Below are positions 55,112 to 62,360 of a DNA stretch of 64,000 nucleotides, piece after piece. Made by a program: the position numbers and the translations under genes. The notes beneath the pieces were generated by a model. The model saw nothing but the letters and a program-made list of their open reading frames with translations, was not told the DNA's origin and searched no databases. This stretch comes from Pseudomonas putida (GTDB lineage: Bacteria > Pseudomonadota > Gammaproteobacteria > Pseudomonadales > Pseudomonadaceae): contig CP124529.1 of the NCBI GenBank assembly GCA_029953615.1, forward strand, positions 1,516,998-1,580,997, read 5' to 3'. Each line of letters begins with the position of its first letter. Positions within the stretch are counted from its first letter, which is position 1.

Positions 55112-55507
55112 ATGAGCACCGAAACCATCACGCTGTCTGGATTTACCGGCTTTCTTGGTCGCGGCGCTGCCCCGCGTGAGCTGGAATGCTTGCTGGCCAT
55201 TGCTGGAGGCGCATCAGGGAAAGAAGTGGCACGCATCCTTGGCATCAGCGAAGACGGTGTAAAAAAGCGCGTGATAGCGCTTGGCACGAAGTGGGGAGTT
55301 ACACGACGCGCCGCCCTGGTAGCCGAGGCCTTCAGGCGGGGCGTTATCAGTAACAATGCAGCTGCATTGGCGCTCATCATGGCTATCCACGGAATGATTG
55401 GCGACGACCATGCAATGCGCATCCGCCGTGGCGGCAACAGCGGCGAGCGAAAGATTGAAACCCGTATAGCAACCCGGCGCGCTGAGTGCGCCTTGGCGGT
55501 GGCATGA
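55112..55507 (+). CDS. LuxR-type helix-turn-helix phage protein
   Basis: A 131-residue protein. Its centre (ELECLLAIAGGASGKEVARI, then GISEDGVKKRVIALGTKWGV) is a LuxR/GerE-type HTH. A hydrophobic stretch follows (NNAAALALIMAIHGMIGDD), then a basic tail. It is the first gene of the rightward operon and could activate or repress nearby phage promoters. Confidence 0.75.
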   Translation: MSTETITLSGFTGFLGRGAAPRELECLLAIAGGASGKEVARILGISEDGVKKRVIALGTKWGVTRRAALVAEAFRRGVISNNAAALALIMAIHGMIGDDHAMRIRRGGNSGERKIETRIATRRAECALAVA

Positions 55508-55596
55508 AGCTGCCAGCCTGATCTGATCCAACCCTGATTTTGCGAAAGCCAACAACCGCGGCAGGCCCCCGGCTTGCCTGAAAAAGGAGTTTGACC

Positions 55597-55788
55597 ATGT
55601 TGATCCTTACCCGTCGCCTAGGCGAAACCATCCGAATCAACGACGACATCACCGTCACCGTGCTCGGCGTTAACGGAATGCAAGTTCGCTTGGGTATCGA
55701 AGCGCCTGAAGGCGTAGCCGTTCACCGCCAGGAAATTTATGAGCGCATCCAGGCGCAAAAGGAACAGGAGGTAAGCCATGACCTTTGA
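55597..55788 (+). CDS. csrA: Phage-encoded CsrA/RsmA-family translational regulator
   Basis: A 63-residue homologue of CsrA/RsmA, beginning [20 protein letters not shown], with [14 protein letters not shown] at the end. CsrA dimers bind GGA-containing stem loops and block or stabilise mRNAs. Arg at position 44 in host proteins (VHREEI) corresponds here to the Arg of VHRQEI, so RNA binding should be kept. AAGGAG precedes the ATG at 55597. It is in the integrase operon, not near a host csrA locus. Confidence 0.93.
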   Translation: MLILTRRLGETIRINDDITVTVLGVNGMQVRLGIEAPEGVAVHRQEIYERIQAQKEQEVSHDL

Positions 55789-56005
55789 ATATGGCTCACG
55801 CGACGCCGACAAGTTCGTCGTTCGCCTTCCGGACGGCATGCGCGACCGGATTGCAAAAGCCGCCGAGGCAGACGACCGCAGCATGAACTCGCTCATCGTG
55901 ACAGCGATCCGTAACGAGCTGGACGGCCGGGCACGTGCCAACGCCATCCTCGATGCTCTCACCCAAGCAGCTGAAGCGAAAGGGGTTACCCATGATGCTG
56001 CCTGA
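55778..56005 (+). CDS. Arc-family ribbon-helix-helix protein
   Basis: A 75-residue protein with [20 protein letters not shown] and [15 protein letters not shown], the Arc/MetJ fold. It starts inside the end of csrA (11-bp overlap) after a GGAGG site, so the two are coupled. A DNA-binding regulator of phage genes is the likely role. Confidence 0.88.
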   Translation: MTFEYGSRDADKFVVRLPDGMRDRIAKAAEADDRSMNSLIVTAIRNELDGRARANAILDALTQAAEAKGVTHDAA

Positions 56006-56375
56006 TCGCATCACGCTGGTGCTGCGCGCACCGGAAGGCGGAAGCCTGGAGCAGATCCTACCGTTCGCCCTGCTCGGCGCCCACGTTTCAATCGGCCGCG
56101 GGTTGGCTGTAATCGCCGGCGCCAGCCAAGGTGATCTTGTAACCCCGACGCTTGAGCGCGAAGAGTTCTCCATCGACGACCATATCCAGATGGCTGCCGA
56201 CGCACGCCGGTACCGCCACCTGCGCGACCGCGTCTGCATTGAAGATCCAGGAAGCGATGTACTGGTGTTTCAAGGAGACACTGCCATCGGCGGCGGCGAT
56301 TTGGATCGCGCTATCGACACAGCCCTGCGCCTGGAAGCCGAACGGCAACAGATGGTGCTGGAGCAGGAGCCATGA
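55992..56375 (+). CDS. Small phage protein in the integrase operon
   Basis: A 127-residue protein starting [20 protein letters not shown], overlapping the arc gene by 14 bp. Helical and acidic in the second half (GGGDLDRAIDTALRLEAERQ). Unknown function; similar proteins are common near excisionase genes in Pseudomonas prophages. Confidence 0.65.
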   Translation: MMLPDRITLVLRAPEGGSLEQILPFALLGAHVSIGRGLAVIAGASQGDLVTPTLEREEFSIDDHIQMAADARRYRHLRDRVCIEDPGSDVLVFQGDTAIGGGDLDRAIDTALRLEAERQQMVLEQEP

Positions 56376-56512
56376 CTCAAGCCGGCCTGCTCCTGCTGCT
56401 GTGGGACGCCCTGCAGCAGCGCGAAACAACCTTTGGACAGGTCCTCGACCTGTCCGCCGCCTGCGGGCTGGACGGGCGACAAGTTCTGGCCGACCACTTC
56501 CGGGGCGTGTAG
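56372..56512 (+). CDS. Very small phage protein
   Basis: A 46-residue frame starting MTQAGLLLLLWDALQQRETT, whose ATG overlaps the previous stop (CATGA) behind GCAGGAG. Coding-like codon use and the coupled start support it as real. Function unknown. Confidence 0.55.
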   Translation: MTQAGLLLLLWDALQQRETTFGQVLDLSAACGLDGRQVLADHFRGV

Positions 56513-56563
56513 TGACAGATCATCGTGGAAACCAAAACCTGACGCGCCAGGTGGAGTAAGGCA

Positions 56564-56839
56564 ATGCGCTACATGACCGTCAGAAAGTTTGCCAGTGAGT
56601 CTGGCTACACCGAGGACGCGATCCGCTCAAAGATCCGCGACGGGATCTGGCGGCTTGGTGAAATTTGGCTAAAGGCGCCGGATGGCCGGACGCTTATTGA
56701 CATGGAAGGATATGAATCATGGGTAGAGGCGGGAGCGGTGTCAGGGCAGTCTCAGACTCGAGCATCGAGATCACGTTCATGTTCCGGGGTGTTAGGTGCC
56801 GCGAGCGCGTCGCGCTCAAGCCCACCGCCACTAATCTGA
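56564..56839 (+). CDS. Excisionase-like protein
   Basis: A 91-residue protein beginning MRYMTVRKFASESGYTEDAI, then RSKIRDGIWRLGEIWLKAPD, a winged-helix excisionase pattern. The last 40 residues are Ser/Arg-rich and overlap the integrase start by 121 bp. It would direct the integrase to excise the prophage. Confidence 0.82.
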   Translation: MRYMTVRKFASESGYTEDAIRSKIRDGIWRLGEIWLKAPDGRTLIDMEGYESWVEAGAVSGQSQTRASRSRSCSGVLGAASASRSSPPPLI

Positions 56840-57900
56840 AGAAGGCCCAGCAGCATAAGGCAGCGATCGAACATGCGATCGCCCAGGGGACGTTCGACTA
56901 TGCCGTTACGTTCCCTGGCTCTCCCCGGGCCGCCAAGTTCGCGCCAGAGACCAGCCAAGAAACCGTTGGTGGGTTTCTAGCTAGGTGGCTGGCAGCCAAG
57001 CAGAAACACATATCGAGCAGTACCTTCGAAGGCTACAGGAAGATCGTCGAGCTTCGACTGGTGCCAGCGCTCGGTCATCACCTAGTGGTGGACTTCAAAC
57101 GGAAGCTGGTACGCGATTGGCTGGATGGCCTACAGGTAGGCAACAAGACATTGAGCAACATCCAGAGCTGCCTCCGATCTGCACTCAATGATGCCGTCGA
57201 TGAAGAGTTGCTGGACATCAACCCGCTCGCCGGGTGGACCTACGCCAGGAAGGAAGCGCCGCCGAAAGATGACGATGTGGACCCGTTCTCCCCTGAGGAG
57301 CAGCAAGCGATCCTAGCGGCCTTGAGCGGCCAGGCCAGGAACATGGTGCAGTTCGCGCTCTGGACTGGCCTGCGGACAAGCGAGTTGGTGGCGCTAGACT
57401 GGGGGGATGTGGACTGGGTGCGGGGGGAGATGATGATCAGCCGGGCGATGACCCAGGCTGCAGGTGGAGAGGCCGAAGTGACCAAGACAGCTGCCGGCCG
57501 GCGGTCAGTGAAGTTGCTGCGGCCTGCCATGGAGGCACTCAGGGCGCAGAAAGTGCATACTTTTTTGGCTGACTCCGAGGTATTCCAAAATCCCCGAACG
57601 TTGGAGCGCTGGGCTGGGGATCAGCCCATCCGTAAGACGATGTGGATGCCAGCGATAAAGAAGGCCGGCGTGCGGTACCGGCGTCCGTACCAGACTAGGC
57701 ACACCTACGCGTCGATGATGCTCTCAGCAGGAGAGCATCCTATGTGGGTGGCAAAGCAGATGGGCCACAGTGACTGGACAATGATCGCTAGAATCTACGG
57801 GCGCTGGATGCCATCCGCTGATGATATGTCAGGCGAGCGTGCCGAGAACCTCTGGGCAAACTGCATACCGGTGAACGACAAGGCCTTGAAGCAACTTTAA
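56719..57900 (+). CDS. int: Phage integrase (tyrosine recombinase)
   Basis: A 393-residue integrase. The N-terminal arm-binding domain (IEITFMFRGVRCRERVALKP) is followed by the core-binding domain (ETVGGFLARWLAAKQKHISS). The catalytic domain has Arg in WTGLRTSELVALDW, YQTRHTYASMML (the first His of the usual HxxR box is Gln here, a variant seen in this subfamily), QMGHSDWTMI and the Tyr in ARIYGRWMP. It overlaps excisionase and lies about 1.8 kb inside attR, so it is the enzyme for the ssrA site. Confidence 0.93.
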   Translation: MGRGGSGVRAVSDSSIEITFMFRGVRCRERVALKPTATNLKKAQQHKAAIEHAIAQGTFDYAVTFPGSPRAAKFAPETSQETVGGFLARWLAAKQKHISSSTFEGYRKIVELRLVPALGHHLVVDFKRKLVRDWLDGLQVGNKTLSNIQSCLRSALNDAVDEELLDINPLAGWTYARKEAPPKDDDVDPFSPEEQQAILAALSGQARNMVQFALWTGLRTSELVALDWGDVDWVRGEMMISRAMTQAAGGEAEVTKTAAGRRSVKLLRPAMEALRAQKVHTFLADSEVFQNPRTLERWAGDQPIRKTMWMPAIKKAGVRYRRPYQTRHTYASMMLSAGEHPMWVAKQMGHSDWTMIARIYGRWMPSADDMSGERAENLWANCIPVNDKALKQL

Positions 57901-58487
57901 AGCTTCTTCAATTCGGCCTGTAATTCAAAGGCTCTATTAATCACTTTAAATATCTTGAAAAAACCTTCCGCTGAATCATATGTTGAATCGTCGTCATAAA
58001 GGTCAAGCATGTATTTAGCGAAGGCTTTCTTTGAAGCATCTCGGATTTTGAACGAGATTAGCTGTCCGTCAGCATCCACGACGGGAGAGCTTTCAAACCA
58101 TGCGCGCTCATGCCCATAAGCTTCAAGAATCCATTCATCAGGGAAAAGCCCCTCAATTTCTCGGCCATTTGGAAGCAATACGTACTCTCTATTGGCGTTA
58201 AAATCATAAGGCTTGTTAGAACAGAATCCAGCCATGGCTTTTGACGCATCTATGCCAGCTTTATCTCCATCAAAAAGCGAGACGATGCATATTTCGGGAT
58301 TAAGAAGTCCAAAGTTCGCCTTTAAGAAGCCTAATAAATCCGGAACACCTGTAAAATCCTTAATTAAAAAATCATGGGACATCAGTAATGGATACTTTGC
58401 CTGAAAGTAGTCAATCATGGAATCCCACACATGCTCAATGTATAGCTTATCAGTTTCACCTTCAACGAAGAGGGTATACTTACCCAA
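57897..58487 (-). CDS. TOPRIM part of a split OLD-family nuclease
   Basis: A 196-residue TOPRIM domain: the Glu of YTLFVEGETDKLYIEH (residues 4-19) and the Asp pair of VSLFDGDKAG (Asp73, Asp75) are the metal ligands of OLD and primase-type nucleases. As written it starts at TTG inside the end of the ATPase gene, with no good ribosome site. In the same frame the sequence upstream reads SDYFALGKYTLF, so it is most simply the C-terminal half of one OLD protein broken by an extra A at 58502-58503. It is convergent with int (4-bp overlap) and AT-rich. Confidence 0.78.
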   Translation of the reverse strand: MGKYTLFVEGETDKLYIEHVWDSMIDYFQAKYPLLMSHDFLIKDFTGVPDLLGFLKANFGLLNPEICIVSLFDGDKAGIDASKAMAGFCSNKPYDFNANREYVLLPNGREIEGLFPDEWILEAYGHERAWFESSPVVDADGQLISFKIRDASKKAFAKYMLDLYDDDSTYDSAEGFFKIFKVINRAFELQAELKKL

Positions 58488-59568
58488 GGCAAAATAGTCG
58501 CTTAAATTTCACCCCCAACGATTCTCGAATCGACTGCGTAGCGTCACGATGATTAGGAAACTGACGAATCAAAGTCGATTGAGACTTTCCTTGGCGTGTT
58601 ACACCCTGAACCACATTGATGTCAGTAGGCACGAAATTGATTGCGTGGGTAGTCTTAACCACGCTCGAGATAGCTGACAATTCATCTAATATCTTCGACG
58701 ACTGATATGCTAAGGATGGATGCATATACGTCTCGGGCTCTTCAATTAGCCAAATCACATGGACATCAGTTTGTTGTTCAGTGATCCACTTGAACGAGGA
58801 AAGCAGCACTGCGGCTTGGACGCCCATGCCCTTGGAATAAATAGAACTAGTATCAGGATCTGAAACATGCAAGTCGAAGCCGGATACTAACTCGTTCATT
58901 GCACCATTCGGAATATCGAAACCTACGGTGATTTTATTCAGACCATGAGCCGAAAGCACAGAGTTCATACTATCGGCTACCGCTGATACACTTTTTCGAA
59001 TCTTGGGCAAATGCTCAGTCAGAGCCTGCCCAACTTTCATTTTAATGAAAGGCGAAACAAACTGACTGTAAAGCTCGTCAATCGATTTTTTTGACGGTAT
59101 GTAATAGCACTGAAAGGAATCTAAAACCAATTGTATAAAAGCTTTTTGCGCCGTTGAATATTGAGATGCCTTTCCCTCCGGCCTCTTTACTCCCGGGTAC
59201 ACCTGATAAACTGGATTAGAGCCATTGAAGTATACGTTAATCGAAAAACCATCTTGAGGATCTTCAATGCCAAGATACCCTCTAAGCCGCCCCAACCTTT
59301 CAAATGCTTCAGCATCATCGCCAGCTGGATCGCCCGTAAAATGACAAGTCAAACTTGTTTTTACAGATTTATCAGAGAAGGAAAGATCAGTATCAGAATT
59401 ATAACCATGCTTGTTGTCATAGCCTGTAAAAAACATATACAAGGCCATCAGAGCATTTGTTTTTCCTGCATTATTAGGCCCAACCAGCGTTAGGCCTCCA
59501 GAAAGAGAAAGTACTTGCTCTTGAGATATGGTTCGAAAATTCTTAATTCGGAGGGTTTCGATCTTCAC
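58480..59568 (-). CDS. ATPase part of a split OLD-family nuclease
   Basis: A 362-residue SMC/ABC-like ATPase. It begins (V)KIETLRIKNFRTISQEQVL with Walker A GPNNAGKTNAL (residues 30-40), has a long helical middle, Walker B IWLIEEPETYMHP and the switch His in KTTHAINFVP. It ends FKRLFCLG at a stop inside the TOPRIM frame. Removing one A would fuse both into about 556 residues, the usual OLD length. OLD proteins (P2 Old, GajA) defend against other phages. I chose GTG 59568 because GGA lies six bases upstream; ATG 59589 is the alternative. Markedly AT-rich, next to attR. Confidence 0.8.
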   Translation of the reverse strand: MKIETLRIKNFRTISQEQVLSLSGGLTLVGPNNAGKTNALMALYMFFTGYDNKHGYNSDTDLSFSDKSVKTSLTCHFTGDPAGDDAEAFERLGRLRGYLGIEDPQDGFSINVYFNGSNPVYQVYPGVKRPEGKASQYSTAQKAFIQLVLDSFQCYYIPSKKSIDELYSQFVSPFIKMKVGQALTEHLPKIRKSVSAVADSMNSVLSAHGLNKITVGFDIPNGAMNELVSGFDLHVSDPDTSSIYSKGMGVQAAVLLSSFKWITEQQTDVHVIWLIEEPETYMHPSLAYQSSKILDELSAISSVVKTTHAINFVPTDINVVQGVTRQGKSQSTLIRQFPNHRDATQSIRESLGVKFKRLFCLG

Positions 59569-59656
59569 GGGCAATCCATCGCTTGGCATGCATGCCAAGA
59601 TGATGGCACAGAATGTCCTACCATGCCCAGTCGGGTAGCGGAGCGTAGCTGAATGG

Positions 59657-59671
59657 CAGCTTAATGACAGC
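59657..59671. repeat. Candidate integrase arm site, right end
   Basis: CAGCTTAATGACAGC, exact copy of 17418-17432 and in the same orientation, 36 bp inside attR. Confidence 0.6.
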
Positions 59672-59706
59672 ATCTGGCCCAAATCCCCCAAGGATACGGG
59701 CCCTAC

Positions 59707-59735
59707 CGGGGGTTCAAATCCCCCCGGCCCAAATT
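59707..59735. repeat. Right attachment site (attR) with damaged ssrA tail
   Basis: The 22-bp core (59707-59728) is identical to attL. It is followed by CCAAATTATC rather than the TCCACCA of ssrA. Inserting TCCA after CCGGC would give CCGGCTCCACCAAATT, a normal tmRNA end, so this displaced copy seems to have lost four bases. Confidence 0.7.
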
Positions 59736-59742
59736 ATCAAAC

Positions 59743-59767
59743 AAAGACGTCCACGGACGTCTTTTTT
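59743..59767 (+). terminator. Displaced host ssrA terminator
   Basis: AAAGACGTCC / GGACGTCTTT stem with six T, 15 nt after the attR core. This is where the ssrA terminator lay before integration. Confidence 0.8.
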
Positions 59768-59904
59768 GTGCCTGAAACCCAGTAAATACGCGGCTTTCAG
59801 CACCATCAGGGTCCGATAGCGTCCAGCAGGATCCACGAGATTCGGTATTCCAAGCCATCTACTGGCAATTTTTTGCAATACCGAAACCGCTCTTGGAATA
59901 CCGC

Positions 59905-59994
59905 ATGCGCGCTCAAGCCACCCTCCTCTCTGACCTCAAAGTCAAAGCCGCCAAGCCTCAAGAGAAGGCTTCGAGGCTGTGTCAGCGGATCTAA
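59905..59994 (+). pseudogene. Remnant of a P4-type integrase gene
   Basis: A 29-codon fragment MRAQATLLSDLKVKAAKPQE ending at TAA. LSDLKVKAAKPQEK is the conserved start of P4-family tyrosine integrases that use tRNA or tmRNA genes. The rest of the gene is gone. It marks an older island at the same ssrA site. Confidence 0.7.
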
Positions 59995-60136
59995 ACGACC
60001 TCCCTGTGCCGATTTTCCTGGATAGCTGACACTGACAGATTACCCGTCGCTGCTTCCTGGATATGCTCACCCCACCAGATCATCATCGGCCGTCTTCGCT
60101 CGATGTGCAAAACCGTGAGGTCGACAAGGGACGTCT

Positions 60137-61015
60137 TTAGTCCAGGCTCAGCCAGAGTTTCAACTCAGCCCGGTTCGCCAACACCAACTGCTGGGCTTCA
60201 GGGCGGGCGTCATGCAGGTTCGGATTTACGTGAAATCGTTTCACTACGTACTTCGCCAATGCTTGTGAGCTTTTGACCACAAGCTGCCCATCAGTCATCG
60301 CATAGTCCACTTCAATGATCGACCGTTGCGCTGGCGTCAGGCGCTCGTCCGGCTTGAAGATCACATCGATCTTGGTGTTCCACTCCACGTCGTGCTCGAC
60401 ACCATTTTCCGTCTGATCGTCGAGCAGCTCCGGCTCGCCTCGAAAACGGCTCAACACAAAGTCCCGATACTCCCGGTTCTTCTCGCAGTAAGCCCGCACG
60501 TGCCAACGCATCCCGGTGTACACCAACGTGTGCGGCGCAATGGTGCGCCCTTCCACTTCCGGGGTTTTGAACGACACGTACTCGATGTCCAGACGCCGCT
60601 TTTCACGACACGCCTTGAGCAGTGGCCGCAGCACCTCGGGCCTCACAGAGCGATCGGGTACCTTCAACACTTCAGTGTGCGCGTAAGCTAGGTTCAACCC
60701 TTCGATATGCGGCGCACGCTCATCGTTGTGGTTGAGCAGGTCCAGGTAGGCACTGGCGCTGTCGTCGATGAACAACGGTTTGAACTGCCGGGTTGGCACG
60801 TAGCCTTTGATCTGCTTGTCGTAGACCAGATTCTTCGAGGCATAGTCGGTGATGTAGGTGTTGATGTCCTTTGATGCCTGCTGCCGGCTGATGCCGAAGC
60901 ACTGCATCAAGTGGTTGGTGGTCAGGCGCCCCTCCCACCAGACCACCGTTTCGATCAGGCGGTAGCGCAGGGCAAGGTCCCAGCGGATTTGATCCATGCT
61001 TTGCTTATGTTTCAT
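60137..61015 (-). CDS. WYL-domain transcriptional regulator (BrxR/CapW-like)
   Basis: A 292-residue protein. The N-terminal winged helix (TTNHLMQCFGISRQQASKDI, residues 28-47) is followed by a WYL domain (KRRLDIEYVSFKTPEVEGRT, APHTLVYTGMRWHVRAYCEK) and the C-terminal WCX part. This layout is that of BrxR/CapW repressors, which usually sit before anti-phage systems. No defence operon is next to it here, and the region upstream contains only an integrase remnant. I chose ATG 61015; a TTG start at 61090 is possible. Confidence 0.85.
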   Translation of the reverse strand: MKHKQSMDQIRWDLALRYRLIETVVWWEGRLTTNHLMQCFGISRQQASKDINTYITDYASKNLVYDKQIKGYVPTRQFKPLFIDDSASAYLDLLNHNDERAPHIEGLNLAYAHTEVLKVPDRSVRPEVLRPLLKACREKRRLDIEYVSFKTPEVEGRTIAPHTLVYTGMRWHVRAYCEKNREYRDFVLSRFRGEPELLDDQTENGVEHDVEWNTKIDVIFKPDERLTPAQRSIIEVDYAMTDGQLVVKSSQALAKYVVKRFHVNPNLHDARPEAQQLVLANRAELKLWLSLD

Positions 61016-61364
61016 CGTGGGCCCTGAATGATTGGCAGTGGGTAGCGACCAGACAAATGACGTGACGTGAAATCCTACGTGTCTGCTCAATTACGATCAA
61101 CACGCGCTAGATATGTAAAGTATTTATACGTATCAAGCAGACGGTCGAAAATCTCCATTGCGAGAGCGCTTCCCTCTTAAGACCATGCCATCCGCGGCCT
61201 GCACGATAGCACATTGCCTTCACCCTCCTATCCACGCGCCAGCCAAGCGCAGGCGGGATCTGCACCAATCCTTTACCTGTACAAGTAGCCAATATAGACG
61301 TGTAGCTTTACTAGACATATCGTTTCACTTAACGGCAAACAGCCACTACTCAAGGAAGCGATAA
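61016..61364. other. Intergenic region upstream of the WYL regulator
   Basis: About 350 nt, AT-rich in the middle (ATATGTAAAGTATTTATACG). No gene, no clear terminator. It must hold the promoters of the WYL gene and of the small gene at 61365, but I cannot place them with confidence. Confidence 0.4.
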
Positions 61365-61612
61365 ATGGAAACCCTGCAGCTCGCACTGCTGAGCCTAAGC
61401 GGCATCACTCTGCTCGTTCTCGTGCTGGTGCACTCTCGGATTGGAGAGGTCTGGGATGTGGTCAGAAACGATCGGGACGTGCAGCGCATCGCTCGGATTC
61501 ACGGGAGCACGAGAACAATGAGCTGCGCTCCGAGTTGCGCGCTGAACGTGAGCTGGTGGGGCAGCTCCGGCGTCAGGTTCAGATGCTGCTGGGAGTGGCG
61601 CCCGAGAGCTGA
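61365..61612 (+). pseudogene. Small membrane-anchored coiled-coil protein, frameshifted
   Basis: The ATG at 61365 follows AAGGAAG. The first 46 codons encode one membrane helix (ALLSLSGITLLVLVLVHSRI) and part of a helix (DVQRIARIH). One base appears to be missing at about 61503: in the shifted frame the helix continues EHENNELRSELRAERELVGQ and ends LLGVAPES at 61612. Intact it would be about 82 residues. As written, the frame runs on to 61778 with Cys/Trp-rich nonsense. Unknown function. Confidence 0.6.
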
Positions 61613-61717
61613 AGTATCCCGGGATGTGAACGTGAGCCAGCGCAAGCCTGGCTCACGGGTGGGGTACTGCCTACATGAATCGCTGCGCAAAGTGGCGAGT
61701 TGCCTAATGCCTGGCTA

Positions 61718-62197
61718 TCACCTGTCTTCGCGGTTTGCAAACGGATCGAAGGCAGGGTCATTCAACTTCAGAATATGATCCCTGATGGCATTTCCTGTCA
61801 GCTCGATGAACTGCCTATAAAAATCCTTGCCCAGCTGTAGCAAAGGTGACCCCTCCAAGGAGTCAGCGACGGCATCCAAGGTAATGCTCCCGAACTGTTC
61901 AGAGATGATCTCGACGCTGCGCTCACGCTTTTCGGGCTTGTCATAAGGCTTCTGGTACCAGGTCGCGATCTGGTACTGGGCATCTTCTCTCTCCAGCGCT
62001 TTGTACAGATGGCTGGCCATCGCAATACTGGTTTCGCGAACCAGCCCGGGGTCGATATCACGCTGCTCAAGCAGCGCTTCAACGGGCTGCCAGGCAACAT
62101 GAAGCAAGTCGCCGATGGTAAAGCCGGGCATCGGCGGAAACACGCCTGGCGGCAGTTCGGACTGTGGGATTGAAGTTTCGTTGGAGTAATCGTGCAC
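61718..62197 (-). CDS. Conserved protein of unknown function
   Basis: A 159-residue acidic, helical soluble protein (MHDYSNETSIPQSELPPGVF, then TSIAMASHLYKALEREDAQY). No motif recognised. It lies between the integrase-scar region and the MFS gene and is followed at its 3' end by the shifted small gene on the other strand. Confidence 0.65.
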   Translation of the reverse strand: MHDYSNETSIPQSELPPGVFPPMPGFTIGDLLHVAWQPVEALLEQRDIDPGLVRETSIAMASHLYKALEREDAQYQIATWYQKPYDKPEKRERSVEIISEQFGSITLDAVADSLEGSPLLQLGKDFYRQFIELTGNAIRDHILKLNDPAFDPFANREDR

Positions 62198-62360
62198 GAG
62201 AAGGTCCTTGTCTCAGCATAATCTGGCGATTGCCAGATCCCTTGGCGCCGTTGTCTACGCGTCCTCAATGAGAGTAATCATTTGAATTGGTTGCGCGCAA
62301 GGAGCATGTAATGCAACGCGACCTGCCTCCAAAGCCGAACGTCGTTTCAGGCCACCCGGT

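Larger units (their letters stand above)
17306..59728. mobile_element. Mosaic prophage integrated in ssrA (lambda-like head, P2-like tail)
   Basis: A 22-bp direct repeat containing GGGGTTCAAATCCCC from the ssrA T arm bounds the element (17306-17327 and 59707-59728). Inside are a complete set of head, contractile-tail, lysis, replication and lysogeny genes, with excisionase and integrase at the right end. Cargo lies at both extremities. Head and tail genes run leftward and the integrase operon rightward. Several phage genes carry frameshifts, so whether it can be induced is uncertain. Confidence 0.93.

Noticed and set aside
56512..56559. A 15-codon frame starting GTG between the 46-residue gene and excisionase
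   Set aside because: Too short and without supporting signals; probably leader sequence of the excisionase gene.
57897..59568. A PARIS-like two-gene defence system (ATPase plus TOPRIM)
   Set aside because: The 8-bp overlap, the lack of a ribosome site for the second gene and the smooth OLD-like junction after removing one A make a single frameshifted OLD gene more likely.
59640..59735. A tRNA gene at the right junction (GGTTCAAATCC T-loop and flanks)
   Set aside because: No D arm, anticodon arm or acceptor stem can be formed; only the duplicated ssrA T arm is present.
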